Positions 18,310 to 26,517 of a DNA stretch of 64,000 bases are shown here, piece by piece (within the stretch, counting starts at the first letter, position 1; each line of letters begins with the position of its first letter). The notes beneath the pieces are model-generated. The model saw only the letters and a program-made list of their open reading frames with translations. It searched no databases and was not told where the DNA came from. The position numbers and the translations under genes were made by a program. Origin of the DNA: JBDTSW01 sp963782605 (GTDB lineage Bacteria; Actinomycetota; Thermoleophilia; Solirubrobacterales; 70-9); NCBI GenBank assembly GCA_963782605.1, contig CAWAKK010000006.1:1-64000 (forward strand). Direction: 5' to 3'.

Positions 18310-18750
18310 CTAGACCGGCTTCGTCGTCATCGCCCAGAGGGCGACCAGGTAGGCCACGATCAGGATGCTCGTCGCGCCCGTGGCGATCGAGAGGCCGGCA
18401 CTCGAGGGGCTCGCCGCGCGGCCGCCGGAGCGACTCGCCACGCGGACCGCTACCCCGGTGCCGATCAGGGCAGCGCTGAGGAGCAGGACCCCGACGTCGC
18501 CGGCGATGAAGCCGATCGTGATCCAGGCGAAGTCGGCGTCCGCGAGGCCGAGATCGTCGGCCAGAAGCTGTCCTGCGACCCGCATGAGGAGATACGAGGG
18601 GAGCGCGGCGTAGAGCAGCGTGCGCCAGGCCCAGCGCACGCCGTCGAATGAGGCCGTGCGGCGGGCTGCGAGAAGAAACCAGACGGCCGTGACGAGCGCG
18701 CCCACCAGCGTCGCGCCGCCCAGGACGTGGAGGAAGAGGAGAAGATCCAC
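18310..18750 (-). CDS. Four-helix membrane protein, DUF2269-like (copy 1)
   Basis: This 146-residue protein starts (GTG) MDLLLFLHVLGGATLVGALV and has four hydrophobic helices, ending WAMTTKPV. The leading LLFLHVLG motif is shared with the next upstream gene, so the two look like diverged tandem copies. The motif is typical of DUF2269-like small membrane proteins, whose role is unknown. The GTG lies three bases after the stop of the upstream copy. Confidence 0.6.
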   Translation of the reverse strand: MDLLLFLHVLGGATLVGALVTAVWFLLAARRTASFDGVRWAWRTLLYAALPSYLLMRVAGQLLADDLGLADADFAWITIGFIAGDVGVLLLSAALIGTGVAVRVASRSGGRAASPSSAGLSIATGATSILIVAYLVALWAMTTKPV

Positions 18751-18753
18751 CGC

Positions 18754-19150
18754 TCAGGCCCCCGGCTTCCAGACCATGAGCACGAGGATCGCCAGAATCG
18801 AGAGGGTCCGCAGCCAGTGCCACATCGTCACCTGGCTGCGGGTGGCGCTCTGGGCGTCGATCTCGTTGAGGGTCTCCATCCGCGCTCGCGCCCCGAAGAA
18901 GCTCGCGAAGCCGAAGAGGACGAGCGCGCCCAGGATCCAGCCGTCCCAGAGCTCGTAGCCGTCGATGTAGAGAGCGAGCCACACGCCGAAGACCAAGAGC
19001 AGGAGCCCGCTCAGGTTCCAGCTCGCGTCGGCGAGGGTGAAGCTGCCGCGATCGGCGGTCACGCCCAAGCGCGAAGGCCGAGAACATCACGATGGTCACG
19101 AACGCGACGAAGGCGCCGAGGACGTGGAGGAAGAGGAGGGTCTCGTACAT
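18754..19150 (-). CDS. Four-helix membrane protein, DUF2269-like (copy 2), one frame break
   Basis: The start MYETLLFLHVLGAFVAFVTI resembles copy 1. After a one-base break in the GGG run near 19,070 the sequence continues SFTLADASWNLSGLLLLVFG and YELWDGWILGALVLFGFASF, ending LVLMVWKPGA at 18,754. Restored length is ~131 residues with four helices. It is the first gene of the pair. Function unknown. Confidence 0.6.
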
Positions 19151-19339
19151 GCCCGCGCGGGTTCTAGCAGCCGCCGCCGTCGGCGCTGTTGGTGGTCAAG
19201 GGCAGCGCTGGGATGTGAGGGCGGTCACGGACCCGTGCCTGAGTGACCCGCTGTGTGGGCGCGGGCACACAATGCCCTGGAAATGCGGCCTAACTTGGAA
19301 CGCGGTCGAAGGTTTTCAAGGACGAAGAAGGAGCACCAA

Positions 19340-19456
19340 ATGGGACCGCTGTTCGCAGCCGCACTGCTCGCCGATAAGGCCTCGCAGCCCATCGAAGAGC
19401 GCACAGTCCGCCAGGACATCCGGCATCGCCGGATCCGCACCCGCACCAAGGACTAG
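19340..19456 (+). CDS. 38-residue small protein
   Basis: The ATG at 19,340 has AGGAG eight bases upstream. The frame encodes MGPLFAAALLADKASQPIEE then RTVRQDIRHRRIRTRTKD: a short hydrophobic start and a strongly basic Arg-rich end. It stands alone between a minus-strand membrane gene (start 19,150) and a perfect terminator (19,477). The ~190 bases upstream (19,151-19,339) hold no other frame and should contain its promoter. I do not recognise the family. The good ribosome site and dedicated terminator make it likely to be expressed; an RNA-binding or membrane-associated peptide would fit. Confidence 0.6.
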   Translation: MGPLFAAALLADKASQPIEERTVRQDIRHRRIRTRTKD

Positions 19457-19476
19457 ACCCAGACACATCAAGGCTT

Positions 19477-19518
19477 ACTCGGCCACCCCGGGAGCGCGGC
19501 CCGGGGTGGCCGAGTTTT
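19477..19518 (+). terminator. Rho-independent terminator (16-bp perfect stem)
   Basis: Bases 19,477-19,492 (ACTCGGCCACCCCGGG) and 19,500-19,515 are perfect complements around a seven-base loop, followed by TTTTG. It ends the transcript of the 38-residue gene. Confidence 0.9.
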
Positions 19519-19692
19519 GTGCGCAGAAGAAAGAGTGACGCCCGGCTACGACCGTGCCCACCGCTGAAGCGACCCCCGACGGCGACTGCGGCAGGCACGG
19601 CCGTGACACGACCAGTTCTTGGGGCGTGGTCGGTCGCCGGACGTCTTGATGGGTTCTAACCGGCGAGCGCCGGTTTGCTCACGCTCTTTTGT

Positions 19693-20364
19693 TCAGTTCT
19701 CGCAGCCGGCGAAGAGGTCGATCATATCCCCCTCGCACTGGTCGTTCTCTCCCTTCCCGCCGAAGAGCTCGTCGCTCTTGTCGTCGGTGCCGTTGAGGAC
19801 GTCATCGCCGTCGCCGCCGTAGATGTCGTCGAAGCCGTTGCCGCCGATGACGGCGTCGTCGTTGCCGTCGTTTCCGCGGACGTCGTCGTTGCCTTCGCCG
19901 CCGTCGAGCTCGACGTCGCCCCCCTTGTCGCCGTGGATGACATCGTCGCTGCCGCCGGTGATCGTGCCCTGGTCGGCCTCGCCGTAGATGGAGTCCTTGC
20001 CGTCGCCGCCCTCGAGCAGGTCGTCGCCGGTCTCGACGAGCTGGTCGTCGCCGAGGATGAAGTCGTCGTTGTTCTCGCCGTCGATGTCGTCCTTGCCCTC
20101 ATCACCGACGAGTCGGTCGCTCCCGTTGCCGCCGCAGATCCTGTCGTTGCCGCCGAGGCCCTCCACCTCGTCAGCGCCGCCGCCCGCGACGATCACGTCC
20201 TTCTCGGGCGTGCCCACGATCTCGTTGTCCCCGTCGCCCTTGGAGATCGTGGCCTTCTTGCCGAAGCACTTGGGCTCGTTGCCGGCCCCCGAGGCGCTCG
20301 GAAGGGCGAGCACGACCAGGCTCGCCAGCAACCCCGCCGCTCCGAACATCAGCCTCGCCGTCAT
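19693..20364 (-). CDS. Secreted RTX-like calcium-binding repeat protein
   Basis: A signal peptide (MTARLMFGAAGLLASLVVLA, then LPSASGAGNEP) precedes ~190 residues of hemolysin-type nonapeptide repeats of the form GGxGxDxUx, for example GGGADEVEGLGGNDRICGG and GGNGFDDIYGGDGDDVL. These bind Ca2+ and fold as a parallel beta roll. Two Cys near the start (PKCFGKK) and two near the end (NDQCEGDMIDLFAGCEN) could form disulfides. There is no catalytic domain, so it may be a surface scaffold or adhesin. The ATG at 20,364 is preferred over upstream codons because GGAGGGG lies about six bases ahead. A weak hairpin at 19,658-19,675 lies past its stop. Confidence 0.85.
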   Translation of the reverse strand: MTARLMFGAAGLLASLVVLALPSASGAGNEPKCFGKKATISKGDGDNEIVGTPEKDVIVAGGGADEVEGLGGNDRICGGNGSDRLVGDEGKDDIDGENNDDFILGDDQLVETGDDLLEGGDGKDSIYGEADQGTITGGSDDVIHGDKGGDVELDGGEGNDDVRGNDGNDDAVIGGNGFDDIYGGDGDDVLNGTDDKSDELFGGKGENDQCEGDMIDLFAGCEN

Positions 20365-20427
20365 CTGGACCCCTCCCGGTCGCGCTCGCAAGTTCGCGGC
20401 GATCGTACGCCAGCCCGGGAGTCGCGT

Positions 20428-21078
20428 CTAGTCCACCAGCCGCCGCTCGACCGCCCAACGCGAGAGCTCGTGGCGGCTCGAGAGCTGGAGCTTTCGCAGG
20501 ACCGCGGAGACGTGTGCCTCCACCGTCTTCGCCGAGATCGAGAGCTGCTGCGCGACCTCCTTGTAGAGGTAGCCGCGGGCGATCAGGCGCAGCACCTCGC
20601 GCTCGCGCATCGTGAGCTGGTCGAGCTCGGGGTCGACCTCCTCCGGCGCGATCTCGCCGGCGAAGGCATCGAGGACGAAGCCGGCGAGGCGCGGGCTGAA
20701 GACCGCATCGCCCTCGCGCACACGCGCCACCGCGGCGGCGAGGTCCGGGCCCGAGATCGTCTTCGTCACGTAGCCGCGGGCGCCGGCGCGGACCACCGCG
20801 ATCACGTCCTCGGCCGCGTCGGAGACCGAGAGCGCGAGGAACCGCTGTGCGGGGGCCACGTCGCCCACCTTGCGGATCACCTCGACCCCTCCGCCGCCCG
20901 GCATGTGCACGTCGAGCAGGACGACGTCCGGTTTGCGGTCGAGCACGACGCGCACCGCCTCCTCGACCGAGCCGACGTCGGCGAGCACGTCGACCAGTCC
21001 CTCGAGCTCAGAGCGCACGCCCGCGCGGAAGATCTCGTGGTCGTCGACGATGACGACGGTCGGCGTCGCAGGGCTCAC
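20428..21078 (-). CDS. LuxR/NarL-type response regulator
   Basis: The receiver domain (residues ~7-125) has the acidic pair in VVIVDDHEIFRAG, the phosphorylated Asp in VVLLDVHMPGGGG and the Lys in RGYVTKTISG. The C-terminal helix-turn-helix is LTMREREVLRLIARGYLYKE, then VAQQLSISAKTVEAHVSAVL. Its GTG start overlaps the TGA of the histidine kinase (GTGA), so the pair is cotranscribed. By position it corresponds to LiaR. It probably controls its own operon and envelope genes. Confidence 0.95.
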   Translation of the reverse strand: MSPATPTVVIVDDHEIFRAGVRSELEGLVDVLADVGSVEEAVRVVLDRKPDVVLLDVHMPGGGGVEVIRKVGDVAPAQRFLALSVSDAAEDVIAVVRAGARGYVTKTISGPDLAAAVARVREGDAVFSPRLAGFVLDAFAGEIAPEEVDPELDQLTMREREVLRLIARGYLYKEVAQQLSISAKTVEAHVSAVLRKLQLSSRHELSRWAVERRLVD

Positions 21079-22308
21079 CCGCCACCTCGTCTCAGCACGA
21101 GCTCGACCTCGGTTCCCTCTCCCGCTTGGGAATGGATCTCCGCGCGTCCTCCATGACGCTCCATGCGCGCGACGATCGACTCACGCACGCCACGGCGGTC
21201 GCCCGGGATGGCTTCTGGATCGAAGCCGGGGCCGCGGTCGCGCACGAAGACCTGGAGACGCTCGTCGTCGGCCTCGGCGTAGAGCGCCACGGGACCCGAG
21301 TCAGGAGCGAACTTGGCCGCGTTCGTAACCGCCTCGCGGGCCGCCGCGACGACGGCCTCCGCGCCATTCTCAAGCCGCGCGTCCCCCACAGCCACCACCT
21401 CGACCGGCACACCGTGCGCGTCCTCGACCTCGGTGGCAACCTCCTCGAGCGCCGCGGCGAAGCTCTCCGAGGCCGGCTTCGCGCGGCCGAAGAGCCAGGA
21501 GCGAAGCTCGCGCTCCTGGCGGCGGGCGAGCGCGGCGACCTCGCGCGGATCATCCGCTCGCTTTTGCATCAGCGTCAGGGTCTGCAGAACCGAGTCGTGC
21601 AGGTGCGCGGCCACCTCCGCGCGCTCCTGCGAGCGGATCCGCTCGGCGCGCTCCGCCGCGAGGTTGCGCCCCATCCGCCACAGAAACGGTGCCAGGATCA
21701 AGGCCAGGGCGAGCACCGCGACGATCGCGGCGAAGGCCACGTCGCGGACACCACCGAGGGCATCGTTGGCCGACGAGGAAGAGAAGCCCCGCGCCGATCA
21801 CGAGGGCGACGCCGAAGCCGCCCTTGTAGAGGTCGGGCAGAGCGCCGCTCGCACGCTGGGGTCGGGCTGGGGTGGGCCCGGGGTCGGCCAGATCGGGAGC
21901 GGAGAGAGCCCGCGATTGCCGCCACAGGACCGCGGCGCCCGCCGCCGCGAGCACGAGCGGCCAGACCAGCGCGTCGCTCCACCAGATGCCGAGCTCGCGG
22001 AAGGTGAGCAGAGCGGCGAAGGTGAGCAACGCGGCTCCGGCGGCCACGCGCCAGCCGGGATGCGCGAGGGCGCGCGGGCGCGAGGCGGTGGCGGTCGCTC
22101 GACGCCCCTCCGCCGTCGGCACGACCGCCCACGCGATCGCGTAGGCCAGGAGCGCGAGACCGCCGGTGAGGAAGACGGCGACGACGAACAGCACGCGGAC
22201 GACGGTGGGGTCCGCGTCGAGACGTGCGGCCAGACCGGAGAGGACGCCGGCCAGAACCCCCGTATCGGGGTCGCGCCGAAAGGGGGTCGCCCGCGCGATC
22301 GCGTTCAC
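21075..22308 (-). CDS. LiaS-like sensor histidine kinase with N-terminal PspC domain, one frame break
   Basis: Residues ~10-65 are a PspC domain (GVLAGVLSGLAARLDADPTV with a long helix after it). Three further hydrophobic segments follow. A frame break near 21,770 interrupts the sequence after VALVIGAGLLFLVGQ. The second part has a HisKA_3 dimerisation helix with the phospho-accepting His in EVAAHLHDSVLQTLTLMQKR and an ATPase domain with EAVTNAAKFAPDSGPV (N box) and VRDRGPGFDPEAIPGDRRGV (G1 box). The kinase thus senses at the membrane and phosphorylates the regulator encoded with it. A PspC domain on the kinase is known from actinobacterial envelope-stress sensors. Confidence 0.85.
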
Positions 22309-22326
22309 GAGGACATGGTGACGCGC

Positions 22327-22515
22327 TCAGCGCCCTCCGCGATCGCGCTCGAGGCCGCTGACGAGCAGGATCAGGCCGGCGGCGGCGCTCAGCGCAACCC
22401 CCGCCCATCCCAGCTCGAGCTCGATCGCTCCGGTCTGATCGAGCAGCAGCAGCGCTCCCAGAGCCGTCAGCACGAGCCCCGCGACGAGGGCCGTCCTGTC
22501 CGCCCGCGAGCTCAC
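22327..22515 (-). CDS. Small two-helix membrane protein (LiaI/DUF5668-like)
   Basis: This 62-residue protein has two hydrophobic helices (TALVAGLVLTALGALLLLDQ and AGVALSAAAGLILLVSGL) separated by TGAIELELGW, the layout of the small membrane domain found in LiaI/LiaF-type proteins. Its GTG overlaps the TGA of the upstream PspC gene. It is probably an accessory part of the stress-sensing module. Confidence 0.65.
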   Translation of the reverse strand: MSSRADRTALVAGLVLTALGALLLLDQTGAIELELGWAGVALSAAAGLILLVSGLERDRGGR

Positions 22516-23703
22516 GCTGCGCAGGCCTTCGTCCTCGCGGCACGCATCGCCTCACCCAGCTCGCCGTCAACGCCTCTCCGGGCCACGTCCAGGGCACGGG
22601 CGTCGGTGTACAGCACTCTCAGCTCGCCGAACTGGACGTCACCGGTGAGCTCGAGCCGCGGAGTGGCATTCGCGGGGGCGTCCTGCGTGATCTCGGCCTC
22701 GAACCCCTGCTGCCGCTCGCCGGCGACGGCGAGGGAACCGCTCTTCGCGCTCACGTCGGCTTCGACGCAGACGTTCGAGGGCACGTAGACGTTGCGCCTG
22801 GCCCATGCCGAGGTCGACGTCGAGGGCGACGACCTCCTCGCGCTTCCAGTCGAGCTGGCCCAGGTGCACGTCGAGCTTGCCGATGCCGAGCTCGTAGCCG
22901 TCGTCCGGGATCTCGTTCGCGCTCAGGGGCGTGTACGCGCGATTGCCGATCGTGTCGTCGACGTCGATGTCGGCCGCCGCGGCCACACCGACGCCGAGCG
23001 CGAGCGCGAGCGCCGGGACGATCAGCCAGCGCAGACCGCCGCTGAACGCTCCCACGATCAGCGCAAGCCCGGCGATGACCACCAGCCCGGCCGCGATCTC
23101 GCCGAATCCGAGCGCCGTGACCGCCGCGGCGATCAGCGCCAGGAGGAGGAAACCGGTGACCGCCGCGGCCGCGAGGAACACAGCCGCGATGGCGCCGCCG
23201 GCCGAGCCCGGGCCGCCGCGATCCTTGAGGATGGCGTAGGCACCGACGGCGATCGCTGCCGGGACGATCAGCCAGAGGGCACCCCAGGACCCCCACCCGG
23301 GGCCGCCGTCCCAAAAGCCCCAGCCGACGGCCGGGACAAGGACGAGGCCGATCAGGACGATCGCGGCGACCAGTGCCACGCGCGAGCTCTTGACCGCGGC
23401 CTCCCCGGACTCGTCGGGCAGGAAAAGCCAAAGGGCAACATAGGCGAGCAGCCCGAAGCCTCCGAAGAAGAGGGAGACTCCGAAGCCGATCCGGAAGATG
23501 ACCGGGTCGACGTTGAAGTGCCTGCCCAACCCGGCGGCGACGCCGGCGAGCATTCCCTCCGAGCGCAGTCGGGTCAGCTTCGGCCGGGCGTTCCCGGCGT
23601 CATCGGCCGGCGAGCCCCCCGGGGGGAGCTCGCGCGTCTCGGCCGTCCCCTCGGGCGGCGGAGTGTCTTGCGGCTGCTCCTCGGTGCGATCGTTCTCGTT
23701 CAT
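22512..23703 (-). CDS. PspC-domain / LiaF-like membrane protein, one frame break
   Basis: A Pro/Glu-rich cytoplasmic N-terminus of ~40 residues precedes a PspC domain (SEGMLAGVAAGLGRHFNVDP). About five more hydrophobic segments follow, then a soluble beta-rich part (NEIPDDGYELGIGKLDVHLG). The frame breaks near 22,797; the continuation VYVPSNVCVEADVSAKSGSL is the LiaF-type C-terminal beta-helix, ending RRGVDGELGEAMRAARTKAC. Restored length is ~396 residues. LiaF proteins inhibit the LiaS kinase until envelope stress. The four genes from here to 20,428 overlap or nearly so and form one operon. Confidence 0.8.
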
Positions 23704-23717
23704 CGGTGTCCTCCAGA

Positions 23718-23738
23718 CGTGGTCTTGATCTGACCACG
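23718..23738. promoter_or_regulatory. Inverted repeat upstream of the LiaFSR-like operon
   Basis: CGTGGTC and GACCACG form a perfect seven-base dyad with a seven-base spacer, 15 bases before the first start codon of the operon. LiaR/NarL-type regulators bind such dyads, so it is a candidate autoregulatory site; a leader hairpin is the alternative. Confidence 0.35.
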
Positions 23739-23844
23739 CGAGCGTCCCACCGAGTCTCGAGCCTGTCTATTGGGGATGACCCTCACTGCCCCCGAGAGCG
23801 TCCCTTGGGTCAGGCGCCGGCCCATCTGGCCGGCGGAGGTGCGC

Positions 23845-24348
23845 CTACTGCTCCTCCTCCTCTTCGCCGGCGGCGAAGTCCTCCGGGGAGACCTCGTCGA
23901 GGAAGTCCTTGAACTTCTCGACGACCTCCTCCTGGTCCTCGACCTCGTGCTCGAACTCGATCGACGATTCCTCGATCACGTCCTCGGCCGCGAAGATCGG
24001 GGCCGAGGTGCGAACGGCGAGGGCGATCGCGTCGGAGGGACGCGAGTCGATCTCCATCTCCGAGCCGTTCATCGAGATCGTGATCGTGGCGTAGAAGGTG
24101 TTGTCCCGAAGCTCGGTGACCGAGACCTTCTCGCACTTGGCGTCCATCTGGTCGAGGACGTCGGAGAGGAGGTCGTGGGTCATCGGCCGCGGCGTCGAGG
24201 CGCCCTGGAGCTTCATCAGGATCGCCGCCGCCTCGGGATGGCCGATCCAGATCGGCAGGAAGCGGTTTCCGTCGACCGTCTTCAGCAGCACGATCGGCTG
24301 CTTACCGACCATGTCGAAGCTGACGCCGTAGATCTGCATCTGCTGCAC
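23845..24348 (-). CDS. Bifunctional nuclease family protein
   Basis: This 167-residue protein has the family signature: FLPIWIGHPEAAAILMKLQG, the RPMTHDLLSDVLDQMDAKCE segment and RPSDAIALAVRTSAPIFAAE. It ends with an acidic tail (FAAGEEEEEQ). The family is named after a plant protein with RNase and DNase activity; the bacterial role is unsettled. The GTG start has GGAGG upstream. Its promoter region faces the SRPBCC gene. Confidence 0.9.
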   Translation of the reverse strand: MQQMQIYGVSFDMVGKQPIVLLKTVDGNRFLPIWIGHPEAAAILMKLQGASTPRPMTHDLLSDVLDQMDAKCEKVSVTELRDNTFYATITISMNGSEMEIDSRPSDAIALAVRTSAPIFAAEDVIEESSIEFEHEVEDQEEVVEKFKDFLDEVSPEDFAAGEEEEEQ

Positions 24349-24417
24349 GGTCGAAAGCCTCCGTTGTCGTTAGGCCGGGGGCGGGTCCTTCGCCCTCCGG
24401 GCACTGAGCGGCAATTG

Positions 24418-24423
24418 TAGATT
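24418..24423 (+). promoter_or_regulatory. -10 box (TAGATT), leaderless-type start
   Basis: TAGATT lies exactly six bases before the GTG at 24,430, with no ribosome-binding site. Confidence 0.45.
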
Positions 24424-24429
24424 GGGATT

Positions 24430-24873
24430 GTGTCAACGATCCAGCAGCAGACCTTCATCGACGCCCCGATCGAGGTGGTGTGGGAGCTGGTGCGCGATGT
24501 CGAGCACCATCCCGACTGGTGGCCGCGGGTGGTGGAGATCGGCGGCGAGGAGTTCGAGCGGGGCAGCCGCTACCGCCAAATCACGCAGGGACCGGTCAGC
24601 CGCGACGAAACGCTGCTCGAGATCGAGGAGCTCGACCAGCTCGAGCAGCTCTCGATCCGCTGCCTCGATACGGGCACCTACATCAGCTTCCTGCTGACCG
24701 AGGCCCAGGGCGGGACCTTCGTCAACGGTCGCATGGGCATGGACCCGAAGGGCCTTCGAAACCGCCTGTTCGACGCGGTGACGGGACGCCGCTACTTCCG
24801 CAGCTGGCTGCGCGAGACGCTGAGCTCCCTAGCCGAATCAGCGCGCCGAGCTGCCAAGCGCTCGCAGGCCTGA
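24430..24873 (+). CDS. SRPBCC-family (polyketide cyclase/START-like) protein
   Basis: This 147-residue protein has the SRPBCC pattern: STIQQQTFIDAPIEVVWELV, VEHHPDWWPRVVEIGGEEFE and a C-terminal helix RNRLFDAVTGRRYFRSWLRE, LSSLAESARRAAKRS. The fold binds hydrophobic ligands in a deep pocket. No ligand can be inferred. It stands as a single gene, converging on the tRNA-Ile gene 15 bases downstream. Confidence 0.85.
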   Translation: MSTIQQQTFIDAPIEVVWELVRDVEHHPDWWPRVVEIGGEEFERGSRYRQITQGPVSRDETLLEIEELDQLEQLSIRCLDTGTYISFLLTEAQGGTFVNGRMGMDPKGLRNRLFDAVTGRRYFRSWLRETLSSLAESARRAAKRSQA

Positions 24874-24888
24874 GCGCGGACGGCGAAG

Positions 24889-24962
24889 TGGGCGATCCTG
24901 GACTCGAACCAGGGACCTCCTCCTTATCAGAGAGGCGCTCTGACCGACTGAGCTAATCGCCC
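24889..24962 (-). tRNA. tRNA-Ile(GAU)
   Basis: The 74-base minus-strand gene folds as a cloverleaf with acceptor GGGCGAT/ATCGCCC, D-loop AGCTCAGTCGGTCAGAGC, anticodon loop CTGATAA (anticodon GAT) and T-arm CCTGGTTCGAGTCCAGG. CCA is not encoded. Its sequence differs clearly from the tRNA-Ile at 6,829. Confidence 0.97.
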
Positions 24963-24985
24963 CGAGGCGGCCATTGTAGAAAGCT

Positions 24986-25612
24986 GTGGGCAACGTGCCC
25001 CGTCGCCCGGACATGCCCCCGCTTCGCCGTGAGGACCTCGCCGAGGATCCGATCGAGCAGTTCGGCGGGTGGTGGGAGCTGGCCGAGGCGGAGGTGCCGT
25101 TGCCCGACGCGATCTGCCTTGCGACCGTGGGCGAGGACGGTACCCCGGACGCGCGGATGGTCCTCCTGAAGGGCTTCGATGAGCGCGGCTTTCGCTTCCA
25201 CACGAACTACGAGTCGTCGAAGTCGCGCCAGCTCGAGGCCTCGGGCCGCGGCGCGATCGCGGTCTATTGGCGCGAGCTCGACCGCCAGGTTCGGATCCGC
25301 GGCTCGGTTGAGCGCCTGAGCACGGAGGAGTCCGACGCCTACTTCGCGACGCGGCCGCCGGAGAGCCGGATCGGTGCCTGGGCATCGCCCCAATCTCAGC
25401 CCCTCGACTCACGAGCCGAGCTGGACGAACGGATCCGCGAGGTCGAGGAGCGCTTCGCGAGCGGGGAGATCCCGCGGCCCGAGCACTGGGGCGGCTTCCT
25501 GCTGCGCCACGAGGAGGTCGAGTTCTGGCAGGGCCAGGTCGGGCGCCTGCACGACCGCTTCCTGTACGAGCGCGAAGGCCAGGGCTGGCGAATCCAGCGC
25601 CTCGGGCCCTAG
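24986..25612 (+). CDS. pdxH: Pyridoxamine/pyridoxine 5'-phosphate oxidase
   Basis: The enzyme makes pyridoxal 5'-phosphate from PNP or PMP with FMN and O2. Family features in its 208 residues are DAICLATVGEDGTPDARMVL, KGFDERGFRFHTNYESSKSR (FMN phosphate site), GAIAVYWRELDRQVRIRGSV and, at the end, the substrate-binding FWQGQVGRLHDRFLYER and GWRIQRLGP. The GTG at 24,986 is used because it leaves 23 bases to the divergent tRNA; a second in-frame GTG at 24,995 is also possible. Confidence 0.93.
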   Translation: MGNVPRRPDMPPLRREDLAEDPIEQFGGWWELAEAEVPLPDAICLATVGEDGTPDARMVLLKGFDERGFRFHTNYESSKSRQLEASGRGAIAVYWRELDRQVRIRGSVERLSTEESDAYFATRPPESRIGAWASPQSQPLDSRAELDERIREVEERFASGEIPRPEHWGGFLLRHEEVEFWQGQVGRLHDRFLYEREGQGWRIQRLGP

Positions 25613-25680
25613 CAACCTCAGGTTCGGCTAGGGAATGTTCGAGAGGATGTCGCAGGCGAGTTGAGAGTCCAGCGGGGAAG

Positions 25681-26517
25681 CTAACGCCTGCGATTGGCGA
25701 AGGCGTTAAGCGCGTCGAGGTCGTCGAAGTGGAGCTCGGCGCGCAGGCCCTTGCGCATCCGCTTCAGCGTCACGCCCGTGCCGAGCGCGGATTCGAGCTG
25801 CTCCTCGGCTTCGCGCAGCGCCTCGGCCTCGTCGGGATGCAGCTCGGCCCGGGCTGCCGGCGCCGCCTTGCCGCCGGCACGCCGCTCCGTCTCGCGGACC
25901 GACCAGCCGCCCCGGGCGGCCTCGCGGGCCAGCCGACGACGCGCCTCGTTGCCGCTCGCCCGCAGGATCGCGCGACCGTGGCCCTCTGAGAGCTCGCCCG
26001 AGGCCATCAGGTCGAGGGCCTCGTCGGGCAGGTCGAGCAGGCGGATCAGGTTGGAGATCGCGACCCGGCTGCGACCCAAACGCCGGCCGAGCTCCTCCTT
26101 GGAGAGGCCAAGCTCCTCGACGAGCGCGGCACAGGCCCGAGCCTCGTCGACCGGATTCAGATCCTCGCGCGCCATGTTCTCGATCAGGGCGATCTGCATC
26201 CGGTGGACCTCGTCCTCGTCGCGGACGATCGCCGGCACGGTCTGGATCCCGGCGTGCTGCGCGGCACGCCAGCGGCGCTCGCCCGCGATCAGCTCGTAGC
26301 GACCATCGTCGAGCGGACGCACGATCAACGGCTGCACGACGCCTGCGTCGGCGAGCGAACGCGCCAGGGTTTCGATCGACTCTTCGTCGAAGCGCTTGCG
26401 CGGCTGGGTTGGATTCGGGCTGATGAGCCCAACGGGAATCTCGCGGTAGCGCGGCTCGGCCTCCACGCTCGCCGGCAGGATGGCGGCGAGCCCGCGGCCC
26501 ATCCCCCGCTCAGCCAT
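25681..26517 (-). CDS. parB: Chromosome-partitioning protein ParB
   Basis: ParB loads at parS sites near the origin as a CTP-dependent clamp. The protein has LISPNPTQPRKRFDEESIET, the CTP/arginine motif LIAGERRWRAAQHAG, ALIENMAREDLNPVDEARAC, a helix-turn-helix (LSKEELGRRLGRSRVAISNL) and a C-terminal dimerisation domain ending DALNAFANRRR. The ATG at 26,517 overlaps the 3' end of parA by eight bases; upstream codons would extend into parA without added homology. Confidence 0.95.
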   Translation of the reverse strand: MAERGMGRGLAAILPASVEAEPRYREIPVGLISPNPTQPRKRFDEESIETLARSLADAGVVQPLIVRPLDDGRYELIAGERRWRAAQHAGIQTVPAIVRDEDEVHRMQIALIENMAREDLNPVDEARACAALVEELGLSKEELGRRLGRSRVAISNLIRLLDLPDEALDLMASGELSEGHGRAILRASGNEARRRLAREAARGGWSVRETERRAGGKAAPAARAELHPDEAEALREAEEQLESALGTGVTLKRMRKGLRAELHFDDLDALNAFANRRR

